A DNA stretch of 64,000 nt from positions 1-64,000 of the forward strand of contig DASZHD010000010.1 in NCBI GenBank assembly GCA_035938175.1, given 5' to 3'. Position numbers and translations under genes: made by a program. Each line of letters starts with the position of its first letter. The stretch's first letter is position 1. The stretch is from DASRDE01 sp035938175 (lineage in GTDB: Bacteria; Vulcanimicrobiota; Vulcanimicrobiia; Vulcanimicrobiales; Vulcanimicrobiaceae). Below, one piece after another: positions 33,272-42,250 of the stretch. Under the pieces are notes generated by a model that worked only from the letters and a program-made list of their open reading frames with translations, did not search any database and was not told the DNA's origin.

Positions 33272-34936
33272 ATGGCAAAGTATATCTTCTTTACCGGCGG
33301 TGTCGTAAGTTCACTCGGTAAAGGGATCACGGCGGCGTCGCTCGGACGTTTGCTGAAGGCGCGCGGGATCAGCGTTTCGGTTCAGAAGCTCGATCCGTAC
33401 ATCAACGTCGACGCCGGCACGATGAACCCGTATCAGCACGGTGAAGTCTTCGTTACCGAAGACGGCGCGGAAACCGATCTCGATCTCGGACACTACGAGC
33501 GATTTATCGACGAGAACCTTTCGCGCGCGAACAACGTTACCACCGGTCAAATTTACAACTCCGTAATCGACAAGGAGCGCCGCGGCGGATATCTGGGCGC
33601 TACCGTTCAGGTCATTCCGCACATCACCAACGAAATCAAAGCGCACATCAAGCGCGTTGCCGAAGAGAGCCGCGCCGACGTGTGCATCGTGGAAGTGGGC
33701 GGAACCGTCGGCGATATCGAATCCCTGCCGTTCCTCGAGGCCATCCGCCAAATCCGGTATGACGTCGGCGATGATAACGTCATGTTCTGCCATCTGACGC
33801 TGATGCCGCATTTGGGCGCGGCGGACGAGTTGAAAACCAAGCCGACGCAGCATTCCGTACGCGAATTGCGCGGTATCGGCATCATGCCGGACGCGATCAT
33901 TTGCCGCACCGGCACGTCATCGCCCATGCCGGTCGAACTGAAAGAAAAAATCGCGCTGTTCTGCGACGTTCCGGCGAACGCCGTCGTGCAAAACGCCGAC
34001 GCTCCGACGATCTATCAAGTTCCGCTCAATTTGGAAGCCGAAGGGCTGGCCGACGCGACCGTTCGCAAGCTTCGGCTACCCACGAACGCGCCGCAGCTCG
34101 AAGACTGGGCCAACATCGTCGAGCGCATCACGCATCCCGAACGCCGCGTCTCGATCGCGCTGGTCGGCAAGTACGTCGAGTTGAAGGACGCGTACATCTC
34201 GATCAACGAGGCGCTGTACCACGCGGGAATCCATCATTCGGCTGCGGTCGACATCGCGCGTATCGATTCGGAGCTGGTTGAAAACGAAGGCATAAGCGTG
34301 CTGCGCGGGGCCCACGGCATTCTGGTCGCGCCCGGTTTCGGCGCGCGCGGCATCAAGGGCAAGTTGAAAGCGATCCGGTACGCGCGTGAAAATCGCGTGC
34401 CGTTTTTAGGGATTTGCTACGGCATGCAGCTTGCATGCGTGGAGTTTGCACGCAATGTGTGCGGTTTACCGGAATCGATGACGCGCGAGGTTGACGAGAC
34501 GACGATCGATCCGATCATCGATTTCATGCCGGATCAGCGGAATTTGGAAGTGTACGGAGGTACGATGCGGCTGGGTGCGTACTCGTGCGTTTTGGAGCCG
34601 GATACGCACGCGTACAAAGCATACGGCGAACGCAGCATCACCGAACGCCACCGTCACCGCTACGAATTCAACAATCGCTACCGGCCGTTGTTCGAAGAGC
34701 ATGGGATGCGTTTCTCGGGCCACCATCTGGTCGGCGAAACGTCGCTAGTGGAGATGATCGAGCTTCCGCCGGACATGCATCCCTGGTTCGTCGGCACGCA
34801 AGCGCACCCCGAATTCAAATCGCGGCCGGACCGCCCGTCACCGCTGTATCGCGATTTCGTCGGCGCCGCGCTTGGTCGCGAAGAGCGCATCCGGGAAGAG
34901 CAATTAACCCGAACGACGTCACCGCGGTTATCCTAA
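33272..34936 (+). CDS. pyrG: CTP synthase
   Basis: Converts UTP to CTP with glutamine as amine donor. The 554-residue enzyme has the ATP-binding synthetase start AKYIFFTGGVVSSLGKGITA, the UTP/CTP loop HLTLMPHLGAADELKTKPTQ and the class I glutaminase domain with nucleophilic Cys in FLGICYGMQLACVEFARN and HPEF near the C-terminus. I chose ATG 33272 because the family begins at AKYIFFTGG; the ATG 27 bases upstream adds nine non-conserved residues. The 3' end overlaps the following glycosyltransferase gene. Confidence 0.97.
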   Translation: MAKYIFFTGGVVSSLGKGITAASLGRLLKARGISVSVQKLDPYINVDAGTMNPYQHGEVFVTEDGAETDLDLGHYERFIDENLSRANNVTTGQIYNSVIDKERRGGYLGATVQVIPHITNEIKAHIKRVAEESRADVCIVEVGGTVGDIESLPFLEAIRQIRYDVGDDNVMFCHLTLMPHLGAADELKTKPTQHSVRELRGIGIMPDAIICRTGTSSPMPVELKEKIALFCDVPANAVVQNADAPTIYQVPLNLEAEGLADATVRKLRLPTNAPQLEDWANIVERITHPERRVSIALVGKYVELKDAYISINEALYHAGIHHSAAVDIARIDSELVENEGISVLRGAHGILVAPGFGARGIKGKLKAIRYARENRVPFLGICYGMQLACVEFARNVCGLPESMTREVDETTIDPIIDFMPDQRNLEVYGGTMRLGAYSCVLEPDTHAYKAYGERSITERHRHRYEFNNRYRPLFEEHGMRFSGHHLVGETSLVEMIELPPDMHPWFVGTQAHPEFKSRPDRPSPLYRDFVGAALGREERIREEQLTRTTSPRLS

Positions 34937-35700
34937 CCCGGGACGAGGAGCGCAATCTGGGCAGGGCCCTGGATTCGCTGCCGGCGGGAATGCAAATTCT
35001 GGTCGTGGATGCGCGGTCGCAGGACGCAACTGCGGCGATCGCGCGCGAGCGCGGCGCACGAGTCGTCGTGCGGCCGTGGGAAGGGTTTCGCAAAGGGCGG
35101 GAATTTGCGCTGACGCACGTCCTCACGCCGTGGACGCTGATGCTCGACGCCGATGAGGCATTGGATTCGGAACTGCGCGGCGCCATCGAAAGTGCCGATT
35201 CCGCTGCAGCCGACGGATATTATCTCTCGCGTACTACGTATTATTGCGGCAAACCGCTGCGCATGTGGAGCGGAGAGCGGCTGTTGCGCCTGTTCAAAAC
35301 GGATCGCGCGGCCTTGCACACCGCGCCCGCCGGCGGCGGCGACGCCGATCTGCACGAGTTCTGGACGTGCAGCGGTTCCACGGGTGCACTGCCCGGCACG
35401 TTACTGCACTTTTCGTATTCGACGCACGACGCCTACCGTAAGAAGTTTGCACGCTATACGTCTATTGAAGCGGCGGGCGTGCGCGCGTCGTTTACCGGTG
35501 CGCTTCGGCAGGCGATTCTCGTGCCCGCGCGTTTTGCGCGATACGCGTTCGCGCGCGGCGCCGCGCTGGACGGCATAGCGGGTTTGCGCGTTGCGTGGTT
35601 TTCGGCGCTGTATCCGGCGGTGGTGCAGTGGAAGGCGCTGCGGCGCTTCGATTCCACACCGCCCTTCGATTCCTCAGGGCCCTTCGATACCTCAGGGTGA
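34903..35700 (+). CDS. family 2 glycosyltransferase, likely ATT start
   Basis: A GT2 enzyme of the WaaE/KdtX-like type: DVTAVILTRDEERNLGRALD at the N-terminus, VVDARSQDATAAIARERGA, and the metal-binding DADEALDSELR (DxD-like) near residue 75. The domain begins immediately after codon 34903, where no ATG, GTG or TTG is in frame; the only nearby codon is ATT, 34 bases inside pyrG, preceded by ggaagag. An upstream in-frame start would add long non-homologous sequence inside pyrG. The last 17 residues (FDSTPPFDSSGPFDTSG) are encoded by the dispersed repeat. The acceptor is unknown; LPS-core-like sugars are the usual target of close relatives. Confidence 0.82.
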   Translation: MNPNDVTAVILTRDEERNLGRALDSLPAGMQILVVDARSQDATAAIARERGARVVVRPWEGFRKGREFALTHVLTPWTLMLDADEALDSELRGAIESADSAAADGYYLSRTTYYCGKPLRMWSGERLLRLFKTDRAALHTAPAGGGDADLHEFWTCSGSTGALPGTLLHFSYSTHDAYRKKFARYTSIEAAGVRASFTGALRQAILVPARFARYAFARGAALDGIAGLRVAWFSALYPAVVQWKALRRFDSTPPFDSSGPFDTSG

Positions 35701-35701
35701 C
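35646..35701. repeat. dispersed palindromic repeat inside 3' end of the GT2 gene
   Basis: Contains ccttcgattcctcagggc and ccttcgatacctcagggtga in tandem after a half copy cttcgattcca. The repeat is read in frame and its last TGA serves as the stop codon of the glycosyltransferase gene. Confidence 0.85.
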
Positions 35702-35713
35702 GGGCTGCAGAGC

Positions 35714-36715
35714 ATGAGAGTGGGCCTGGATGCTCGGCTGACGCGGCAGATGTCGGTCGGTATGAAAGCGTATGCGCGCGAGCTCGCTCTGCGGCTGCCC
35801 CGCGTCGCGCCCGACCTGCAGTTCGTCACGTTCGATCGCGGCGGCAATTTTGGATGGCAGGAGCAGATCGCGCTGCCCGCCGCGATGCGCCGCGCGAACG
35901 TCGATGTAGTGCACCTGCTCTCACTGTACGCGCCGGCGTTCCCTCCGCGTCCGTACGTCGTGACGATTCACGATTTGATTCATCTGCGCTTTCCACAGTA
36001 TTTCAAAGCGAAAGTCGGGCCGTATTACCACACGCTCGTACGGTTCGTCTGCTCGCGCGCGGCGCGAGTGATAACGGACGATCCGCGCACCGTCCAAGAT
36101 TTGCAGCGGTATTTGGGTGTGGATCCGGCGCGGACGCGCGTCATCCCCTTGGGCGTGGACGATCGCTTTCTCGCACCGATCGACGCGTTTGCCGCGCCGC
36201 GACCGTACATCTTTTACGCCGGTAATCACCGCGCGCACAAGGACTTGGGGACGATCTTTGCCGCCTGGCATTCGTTGCCGGAAGAGCTTCCGTTGGACTT
36301 GTACGTCACGGGGCCGGACGATTTCGGCAACGTGCAAAAAACACGAGCGAACGGCCGCCTCGTCGCTCTCGGGGACGTCGACGACGACGCGTTGGCATCG
36401 TATTACGCCGGCGCACGCGCGCTCGTGCATCCGGCGTTGTACGAAGGTTTCGGATTGCCGATGCTCGAGGCGATGGCAGCCGGCACGGCGGTGATCGCGT
36501 GCGAAGATTCCATTCCTGCCGTGCTGCGGGATTGTGCGCTGACGTTCCCGGCGCGCGACGTCGCCGCCGCGCGAATGCAGGTGCTTCGCATCCTGCAGGA
36601 CGAGGGTCTGCGTACGCGGCTCGTAAATGAGGGGCGTGTCCGCGCGGCGGGTTTCACCTGGGACCGGTGCGCGGCGGCTACAGCGCAGCTGTATCGTGAA
36701 ATCGTGGAGGCCTGA
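35714..36715 (+). CDS. family 4 glycosyltransferase (GT-B)
   Basis: A 333-residue GT1/GT4-type enzyme. It begins MRVGLDARLTRQMSVGMKAY, the usual N-terminal loop, and has a C-terminal nucleotide-sugar fold with FYAGNHRAHKDLGTIFAAWH, ALVHPALYEGFGLPMLEAMA (the E-x7-E motif) and AGTAVIACEDSIP. It would add a sugar to a lipid-linked or polysaccharide acceptor in the cytoplasm. It follows the GT2 gene by 13 bases; the two may build the same surface glycan. ATG at 35714 is preferred because upstream sequence is the repeat of the previous gene. Confidence 0.92.
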   Translation: MRVGLDARLTRQMSVGMKAYARELALRLPRVAPDLQFVTFDRGGNFGWQEQIALPAAMRRANVDVVHLLSLYAPAFPPRPYVVTIHDLIHLRFPQYFKAKVGPYYHTLVRFVCSRAARVITDDPRTVQDLQRYLGVDPARTRVIPLGVDDRFLAPIDAFAAPRPYIFYAGNHRAHKDLGTIFAAWHSLPEELPLDLYVTGPDDFGNVQKTRANGRLVALGDVDDDALASYYAGARALVHPALYEGFGLPMLEAMAAGTAVIACEDSIPAVLRDCALTFPARDVAAARMQVLRILQDEGLRTRLVNEGRVRAAGFTWDRCAAATAQLYREIVEA

Positions 36716-36716
36716 A

Positions 36717-38234
36717 GTGAAACGCGGGATTGCCGCACTGCTCTGCTTGGCGCTGCTTGCGGTTGCGCCCAAGCCGCCGCCGAAGCATGTCGGCAAACAG
36801 GTGTTGCCGATCGCGCTCGTACTCAACGGGACGCGGCTGGCAGTTAATCCCGCGCCCGTCTTCTACAAGTATCACTTGCTGGTTCCGGTCCGGCGCGTGC
36901 TCAGCGCGTTAGGGCTCGCGTTCGACAAACAAGGCGACACGGTTCGCACGTACGCCGGCGCCAAAACGATCACGCTGCAGATCGGCAGCGGAATCGCTCG
37001 GGTCGATTCAGAGCCCGTGCAACTCGACACGGAACCGGTAGAGATCAAAAACACGCTGTACGCGCCGCTGCGTTTTTTTACCGATGCTCTGGGCGCGCAA
37101 GCCGTGTTCGACCGGCAAACGAATAGCGTCGAAATCATCTCCACGTTGGTCGGCCGCAGCGGAAACGGGATCGTCAACGTGGACGGCGGCGTGGAAGAGA
37201 TGGGGACGGTCGGCGCGATCGACTTGAATTCGGATCCGATCACCCTGACGCTGACGTTCAACGCTTCCGTTCGAACGCTGCCCATCGACTCCGACGCGAC
37301 GGTGATCGTTCAAGACGTGAATACCGGAACGAGCAACTCCGGCGACTTGGACGAACTGCACGTCGGCGACTTCGCGCAAGTTTCGCTGGACCGCCGCGGG
37401 CACGTGAAGCACATCGTCGACGCATACGGTTCGCGAAACGGCATGGTCGCGGCGGCCGGTTCCGGCGAGCTGGTATTGAATGATGGACATGTCATCGTCC
37501 CGAGCCGCGATACGACGATCACGCTCAACACCGAGGCTGTCGGCATCGATGCGATTCACGTCGGTGACGACGTGATGGTGCGCTACAATATCGACAGCTC
37601 CGAAGTGCGCCAAATCGTCGCTACACGAAAATCGACCGGGCCCCCACCGGTTGCAGGCCCCGTTGCAATCAGTGCGATCGTCATCTCGCCGGTTCAACCG
37701 TTACGCGCGGGTGAGGTGTTGAACGTCACGATGCACGGAACGCCGGGCGGACTTGCGGCGTACGACATCGGCCCGTACATTACCAATCTCACGTTGACGG
37801 AGAGCCAACCCGGCGTGTACGCGGGTTCGTACGAAATCCGTCGCGGACAGAATTTTGCGAACGCGCCGGTGTTCGGACATTTGAACGTTCGAGGCGCCGA
37901 TGCGCCTGCGGCCGAATCGGCCGATACGGTTTCGGTTTCGACGGAAGCACCGGGCGTGGCCGACTTTGCCCCCGACAGCGGGTCGACGGTGAACAATCCA
38001 CGGCCCAGCGTCTATGCAACGTTCGTAGCGGGAACGGTCCCGGTGAATCCCTCGAGCGAACGGTTGGAGATCAACGGTCACGACGTTACGTCCGGGTCGA
38101 CGCGTACCGCGGGATTCATCGACTATACGCCGGGCGTGGACTATTCGAACGGTCCGGTGCGCGTTACGGTGACTGTTGCGGACGAGGCGGGCAATCAGAC
38201 TTCGAAGAGCTGGGTTTTTTACATCCGGAGATGA
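36717..38234 (+). CDS. exported copper amine oxidase N-domain-like (stalk) protein
   Basis: A 505-residue exported protein with signal peptide (LLCLALLAVAP). Residues about 35-150 form a copper amine oxidase N-terminal-like module: LVPVRRVLSALGLAFDKQGD and YAPLRFFTDALGAQAVFDRQ are the two conserved half-repeats of PF07833-type domains. The rest is a series of beta-rich domains, including an Ig-like end (VRVTVTVADEAGNQTSKSW). Such proteins attach to the cell surface or glycans. The GTG at 36717, one base after the previous stop, gives a good signal peptide; it is likely co-transcribed with the glycosyltransferases. Confidence 0.85.
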   Translation: MKRGIAALLCLALLAVAPKPPPKHVGKQVLPIALVLNGTRLAVNPAPVFYKYHLLVPVRRVLSALGLAFDKQGDTVRTYAGAKTITLQIGSGIARVDSEPVQLDTEPVEIKNTLYAPLRFFTDALGAQAVFDRQTNSVEIISTLVGRSGNGIVNVDGGVEEMGTVGAIDLNSDPITLTLTFNASVRTLPIDSDATVIVQDVNTGTSNSGDLDELHVGDFAQVSLDRRGHVKHIVDAYGSRNGMVAAAGSGELVLNDGHVIVPSRDTTITLNTEAVGIDAIHVGDDVMVRYNIDSSEVRQIVATRKSTGPPPVAGPVAISAIVISPVQPLRAGEVLNVTMHGTPGGLAAYDIGPYITNLTLTESQPGVYAGSYEIRRGQNFANAPVFGHLNVRGADAPAAESADTVSVSTEAPGVADFAPDSGSTVNNPRPSVYATFVAGTVPVNPSSERLEINGHDVTSGSTRTAGFIDYTPGVDYSNGPVRVTVTVADEAGNQTSKSWVFYIRR

Positions 38235-38235
38235 C

Positions 38236-38580
38236 ATGAGCGAGGCGTCCTGCATTTTTTGCAAGATCGTCGCGGGCGACATTCCCGCGAATTTCATTCA
38301 CCGCGACGATGAGATCGTTGCGATCGCCGACGTGAATCCGCAAGCGCCGCGCCACGTGCTCGTGTTGCCCGTGCGGCATGCGGCGAACGTGATCGAATTC
38401 GCCGCTACTGCGGACGCTGAGGTCGTACAGAAGCTCCTTCGCGTCGCCGGCAAGATCGGCTCGGAGGATCCCGGCGGCTTCCGCCTAGTGATGAACACCG
38501 GCCCGGAGGGCGGGCAGACCGTCGACCACCTGCACATTCACGTGCTCGGCGGGCGACCGATGACCTGGCCGCCTGGTTAG
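38236..38580 (+). CDS. HIT family nucleotide hydrolase
   Basis: A 114-residue Hint-type histidine triad protein: SEASCIFCKIVAGDIPAN at the start and the triad in QTVDHLHIHVLGGRPM near residue 97. Hint proteins hydrolyse AMP-lysine and similar adenosine phosphoramidates. In Clostridia a HIT gene often lies just before rpsU-yqeY; here a lipoprotein gene (38736-39737) separates them. ATG at 38236 is chosen because the ATG at 38231 is out of frame and reads into the previous stop. Confidence 0.95.
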   Translation: MSEASCIFCKIVAGDIPANFIHRDDEIVAIADVNPQAPRHVLVLPVRHAANVIEFAATADAEVVQKLLRVAGKIGSEDPGGFRLVMNTGPEGGQTVDHLHIHVLGGRPMTWPPG

Positions 38581-38735
38581 AGGGCAAACGAGCGTTAAAC
38601 TGGTGTTAAGATTGGGTCGTCCGCCTTACACAAAGTATATGAAGTTTAAATAGAATCTTGCATAATAGCCTAGTCGCGATTTTTGTCGCAGACTGGACTT
38701 TTGCTGCACGACAGCAATGGAGGGCTATCAGAACG

Positions 38736-39737
38736 ATGCAAGGAGCTACCAAGCTATCGGCTTTAGCAGTAGTTGCCTCGATGCTCGCCGCGTGTGGAGG
38801 CGGCGCAAACTCCTCTCTTCCAACGGCGGCATCGGCCGCCACGGGTGGCACCGGCGCACTGCACGCCGGGCTGCAAAGCGTGCCGCGCTCGATTACCGAC
38901 TCGTACGGACGCACCATGGTCCTCTTCTATAACACGTGGACCGAGCGTAGCGGGCAGGTCGGCAACGAGCTGTACACCGGCACCGCACCTGCCACCGGGA
39001 CGCAGCCGCTGCTGTATCACAACGGGCCGATCCAAACGGCTCCGAAAATGTACTTAGTGTTCTGGGGAAGCACGTGGACGTCGACGGGCGATCCGAAGAA
39101 CGAAAAATCCTACTACACCACGTTCATCCAAGGCGCCGGCGGCAGTAGCTGGTTGAGTACCGTAACGCAATATACGCAAAGTGACGGCCAGCACGTCGGA
39201 AACTCGGGTTCGATCTATGCGGGAACCTGGACGGACACCGCCGACAAAGTCCCCGGATTGAACACCGGCAGCTACGGCAACTACCTGGCTCAGGAAGCCA
39301 CGAGAGCCGCGGCCCACTTCGGCGATTACAGCGCGAACGCGAGCTATGTGATTCTGCTTGCGCACGGCGTAAAGGTGTATCAGTTCGCCGGAAACTCCAG
39401 ATCGCTCAATGCGTACTGTGCGTGGCATAGCAGCACGAGTACCTCGCACGGGACGATTGCGTTCACGAACTTTCCGTATCAATATGACGCCGGTGCAAGC
39501 TGCGGAGAAGGTTCCGTCAACAGCCCCGGAACGTTGGACGGCGTGAGCATCGTGGGCGGCCACGAACAGGCGGAAACCGAAACGGACCCGCAACCCAACA
39601 GCGGTTGGCTGGACAGCAGCGGCGCCGAGATCGGCGACAAATGCGCCTGGACGAATTTGCAGAACACCTCATTCTCGACGGGGACGTTCCCGACGCAGCC
39701 GCTCTGGAGTAACGCGGCAAACGGCTGCGTGCAGTAG
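38736..39737 (+). CDS. secreted lipoprotein with HExxE motif (putative zinc-binding)
   Basis: A 333-residue exported protein, N-terminal lipobox LAACGGGANS after a signal peptide from the ATG at 38736. The core starts MYLVFWGSTW and ends with SIVGGHEQAETETDP, GWLDSSGAEIGDKCAW. A similar end (LWHELGESVSDPVDAW, GQEIGDICSS) occurs in the protein at 53338, so they are paralogues. The HE motif, a later Asp and the paired Cys suggest a metal-binding extracellular enzyme or a plant-EXORDIUM-like fold; I cannot name it. SD ggaggg 13 bases upstream. The two outer Cys may form a disulfide. Starts a new transcript downstream of an AT-rich gap. Confidence 0.8.
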   Translation: MQGATKLSALAVVASMLAACGGGANSSLPTAASAATGGTGALHAGLQSVPRSITDSYGRTMVLFYNTWTERSGQVGNELYTGTAPATGTQPLLYHNGPIQTAPKMYLVFWGSTWTSTGDPKNEKSYYTTFIQGAGGSSWLSTVTQYTQSDGQHVGNSGSIYAGTWTDTADKVPGLNTGSYGNYLAQEATRAAAHFGDYSANASYVILLAHGVKVYQFAGNSRSLNAYCAWHSSTSTSHGTIAFTNFPYQYDAGASCGEGSVNSPGTLDGVSIVGGHEQAETETDPQPNSGWLDSSGAEIGDKCAWTNLQNTSFSTGTFPTQPLWSNAANGCVQ

Positions 39738-39761
39738 CCTTCGGCTTTTCCGGACCGCCAT

Positions 39762-39796
39762 ACAAAGGGAGCTCTTGTGGAGGGGGCTCCCTTTGT
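39762..39796 (+). terminator. inverted repeat after the HExxE lipoprotein gene
   Basis: Perfect 11-base arms acaaagggagc and gctccctttgt, 13-base loop. It lies 25 bases after the stop and 82 before rpsU. It is strong enough to act as a terminator, but no long T run follows. Confidence 0.6.
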
Positions 39797-39877
39797 GCTA
39801 TCGTCAGCAATCGGGGTCGGTAGACCTTAATTTTTGTGCGCTCCAGCAGCGCCGCATCGAAGGGAGGGTTGAAAAGA

Positions 39878-40048
39878 ATGGAAGTACGCGTAGCTCCGGG
39901 CGAGTCTATCGAGAGCGCGCTGCGCCGTTTCAAAAAAGCCACCCAGAAGGCGGGCGTTTTGGCGGAAGCGCGCAAGCACGAACACTACGAGAAACCCAGC
40001 GTCCGCCGCAAGAAGAAGTCTGCCGCGGCCCGCAAGCGGCGCGCCTAG
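39878..40048 (+). CDS. rpsU: 30S ribosomal protein bS21
   Basis: A 56-residue basic protein starting MEVRVAPGESIESALRRFKK and ending in a Lys/Arg-rich tail (RRKKKSAAARKRRA), which matches bS21 in length and N-terminal pattern. ATG 39878 has aggg upstream at 39862. Its stop overlaps the yqeY GTG (TAGTG). The rpsU-yqeY pair is widely conserved. No separate promoter is clear. Confidence 0.95.
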   Translation: MEVRVAPGESIESALRRFKKATQKAGVLAEARKHEHYEKPSVRRKKKSAAARKRRA

Positions 40049-40494
40049 TGGGCGCTCTTCGAGATCGCATCGCCGCCGATTTGAAGGAAGCGATGAAGGC
40101 TCGCGATCAGCTCCGGGTCGACACTATACGGTCGGCCCTTTCTGGTTTCACGTATAAACGCACGGAGGCCGGCGTCGAGCTAACCGACGACGACGAACTG
40201 GACGTCGTGCGCAAGCAAGTCAAACAGCGCAACGACGCGTTCTCCGAATTTCAGAAAGCCGGCCGCAACGACCTGGCCGACAAAGAGGCCCGCGAACGCG
40301 ACATTCTGATGGCCTATCTGCCGGCCCAGAAATCGCCGGACGAAGTCCGCTCGGTCGTCAAGGCGATTATCGCCGAGCTGCCGGGCCAGGGGCGCAATCA
40401 GGGCGCCGTCATGAAGCTTGCCATGACGCAGCTGCGGGGGCTCGCGGACGGCAATCTGGTCCGCCAAATCGTTTCGGACGAACTTTCCAAATAA
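40048..40494 (+). CDS. yqeY: YqeY/GatB-domain protein
   Basis: A 148-residue YqeY-type protein: RDRIAADLKEAMKARDQLRV at the N-terminus, then KQVKQRNDAFSEFQKAGRND and LPAQKSPDEVRSVVKAIIAEL. It resembles the tail domain of GatB that contacts tRNA, and a role in tRNA handling is suspected. It overlaps rpsU by one base; GTG start. The next gene begins 58 bases later. Confidence 0.94.
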   Translation: MGALRDRIAADLKEAMKARDQLRVDTIRSALSGFTYKRTEAGVELTDDDELDVVRKQVKQRNDAFSEFQKAGRNDLADKEARERDILMAYLPAQKSPDEVRSVVKAIIAELPGQGRNQGAVMKLAMTQLRGLADGNLVRQIVSDELSK

Positions 40495-40552
40495 GTCGTC
40501 TTCGGGATGACTTTTGTTGTAACTTCGCTCCCAAACCCCGGTAGCTGAAGAC

Positions 40553-41221
40553 ATGCCCGAATTCGTCCATTTGGTCACCCAGCCGTTCGTCAGCGGGTTG
40601 CTCCTGACGGTCGGCCTCTTGGGGCTTCTCCTCGAAATGCAGACGCTGCACGGCATCGCCGGAGCGATCGCGATCGCCGCGCTTGCAGTGTTTTTCGGCG
40701 CGCACATCGCCGCCGGTGCTACCGTGTTGGTGGTTGCGCTCGCGGTTCTGGGTCTGGTCGGAATTCTGTACGAACTGCACGTCGTTCCCGGACACGGCGT
40801 TCCGGGCGTTTTAGGCGCGATCGCGCTAATGGCATCGGTATTGCTGGCTTTCGGACCGTACGGTGCAACGGCACTGGTCATCGGCTTGCAAACCGTTGCG
40901 ACGTCGATCGTCCTGACCGTAATCCTGTTCTACATCGCGACGCGCGTGTTTCCGCAAAATGCGTGGATCGCGAAACTCACGTTTGCCGGAGTGCAAGGCG
41001 CCGATTACGTGACCAGCACGGATCGCACCGCACTTCTGGGACGCGTGGGCACCGCAAGCTCGTACCTGCGGCCCGCCGGCGTGGCGCTGATCGACGGCAA
41101 CCGCATCGACGTCTTGACGCAAGGCGAATTCATTCCCGAAGGAACCCCCGTGCGCGTCACGCGCGTCGAAGGCGCGCGCATCTTCGTGGAGCCGTTAGCG
41201 CTCCCGAACTATAAGGAGTAA
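40553..41221 (+). CDS. NfeD-like membrane protein
   Basis: A 222-residue protein with four to five N-terminal membrane helices and a C-terminal OB-fold-like domain (LLGRVGTASSYLRPAGVALI, EFIPEGTPVRVTRVEG). This is the short NfeD form lacking a protease domain. NfeD partners with the flotillin-like protein encoded next; the pair is thought to organize membrane microdomains. The gap to floA is three bases (stop TAA, then atc and TTG). Confidence 0.9.
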   Translation: MPEFVHLVTQPFVSGLLLTVGLLGLLLEMQTLHGIAGAIAIAALAVFFGAHIAAGATVLVVALAVLGLVGILYELHVVPGHGVPGVLGAIALMASVLLAFGPYGATALVIGLQTVATSIVLTVILFYIATRVFPQNAWIAKLTFAGVQGADYVTSTDRTALLGRVGTASSYLRPAGVALIDGNRIDVLTQGEFIPEGTPVRVTRVEGARIFVEPLALPNYKE

Positions 41222-41224
41222 ATC

Positions 41225-42247
41225 TTGGCTGGCAGCGTTGCAGCGTTGGCGATGATCGGTTTCTTCGTCTTCGTTATCCTATTCTTTTTCTTCATGTACT
41301 ACATTCCGGTGGGCATGTGGTTCCGCACGATTGCTGCCGGCGTTCCGCTCTCGATCGGCGCGTTGGTGCGCATGCGAATCATCGGCATTCCGCCGAGCGT
41401 CATCGTGACGAACCTCGTGCGCTCGCGCAAGGCCGGCCTTTCGCTGACGGTCGATCAGATGCAGTCGCATTATCTTGCGGGCGGCAACGTCGAAAACGTC
41501 GTGCTCGCAATGATCGCGGCACAACGCGCGCAGATTCCGCTGGAGTGGCAGCGCGCCGCAGCCATCGATCTCGCGGGCCGCAACGTTCTCGAAGCGCTGC
41601 AAACCTCGGTGAATCCGAAAGTGATCGAAACGCCCGTGTTCCAGGGCGTCGCTCAGAACGGCATTCAGCTCAACGTCAAAGCGCGTATCACCGTGCGCAG
41701 CAATCTCGACCGCTATGTCGGCGGCGCGGGCGAGCCGACGATCATCGCGCGCGTCGGTGAAGGCGTCGTTTCCGCGGTCGGCGCGGCAGTGGATCACAAG
41801 GAAGTTCTGGAGTATCCCGATCGCATCAGCAAAACGGTTCTTGCGAAAGGTTTGGATGCCGGAACGGCGTTCGAAATCGTATCGATCGATATCGCCGACG
41901 TAGACGTCGGCAAGAACATCGGCGCGGAATTGCAGATGTCGCAAGCCGAAGCCGACCGCCGGATCGCACAAGCCAAAGCTTCGGAACGTCAGTACGCAGC
42001 CATGGCTGCCGAACAAGAGCAAAAAGCCGAGACGCAGGCGATGCGCGCCAAAGTGGTCGAGGCCGAAGCGTCGGTTCCTCAGGCCATTGCCGAAGCGTTC
42101 CGCAGCGGCAACCTCGGCGTGATGGATTACTACAAGATGAAGAACATTCAGGCCGACTCGGACATGCGCGGTTCCATTTCCACCAGCGTTTCCGCGGCGG
42201 CCGACAACGGGTCCGCGCCGCCCGCCTCGCCGCTGCAAAAACCGTAG
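41225..42247 (+). CDS. floA: flotillin-like protein FloA
   Basis: A 340-residue SPFH/flotillin-type protein. It has an N-terminal membrane hairpin (MIGFFVFVILFFFFMYYIPVG), the SPFH core with PKVIETPVFQGVAQNGIQLN, and the long helical KASERQYAAMAAEQEQKAET region near 250. The FloA type of Firmicutes is anchored in membrane microdomains. TTG at 41225 with aaggag seven bases upstream. The NfeD-FloA pair mirrors yqeZ-yqfA of Bacillus. Confidence 0.95.
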   Translation: MAGSVAALAMIGFFVFVILFFFFMYYIPVGMWFRTIAAGVPLSIGALVRMRIIGIPPSVIVTNLVRSRKAGLSLTVDQMQSHYLAGGNVENVVLAMIAAQRAQIPLEWQRAAAIDLAGRNVLEALQTSVNPKVIETPVFQGVAQNGIQLNVKARITVRSNLDRYVGGAGEPTIIARVGEGVVSAVGAAVDHKEVLEYPDRISKTVLAKGLDAGTAFEIVSIDIADVDVGKNIGAELQMSQAEADRRIAQAKASERQYAAMAAEQEQKAETQAMRAKVVEAEASVPQAIAEAFRSGNLGVMDYYKMKNIQADSDMRGSISTSVSAAADNGSAPPASPLQKP

Positions 42248-42250
42248 CGC

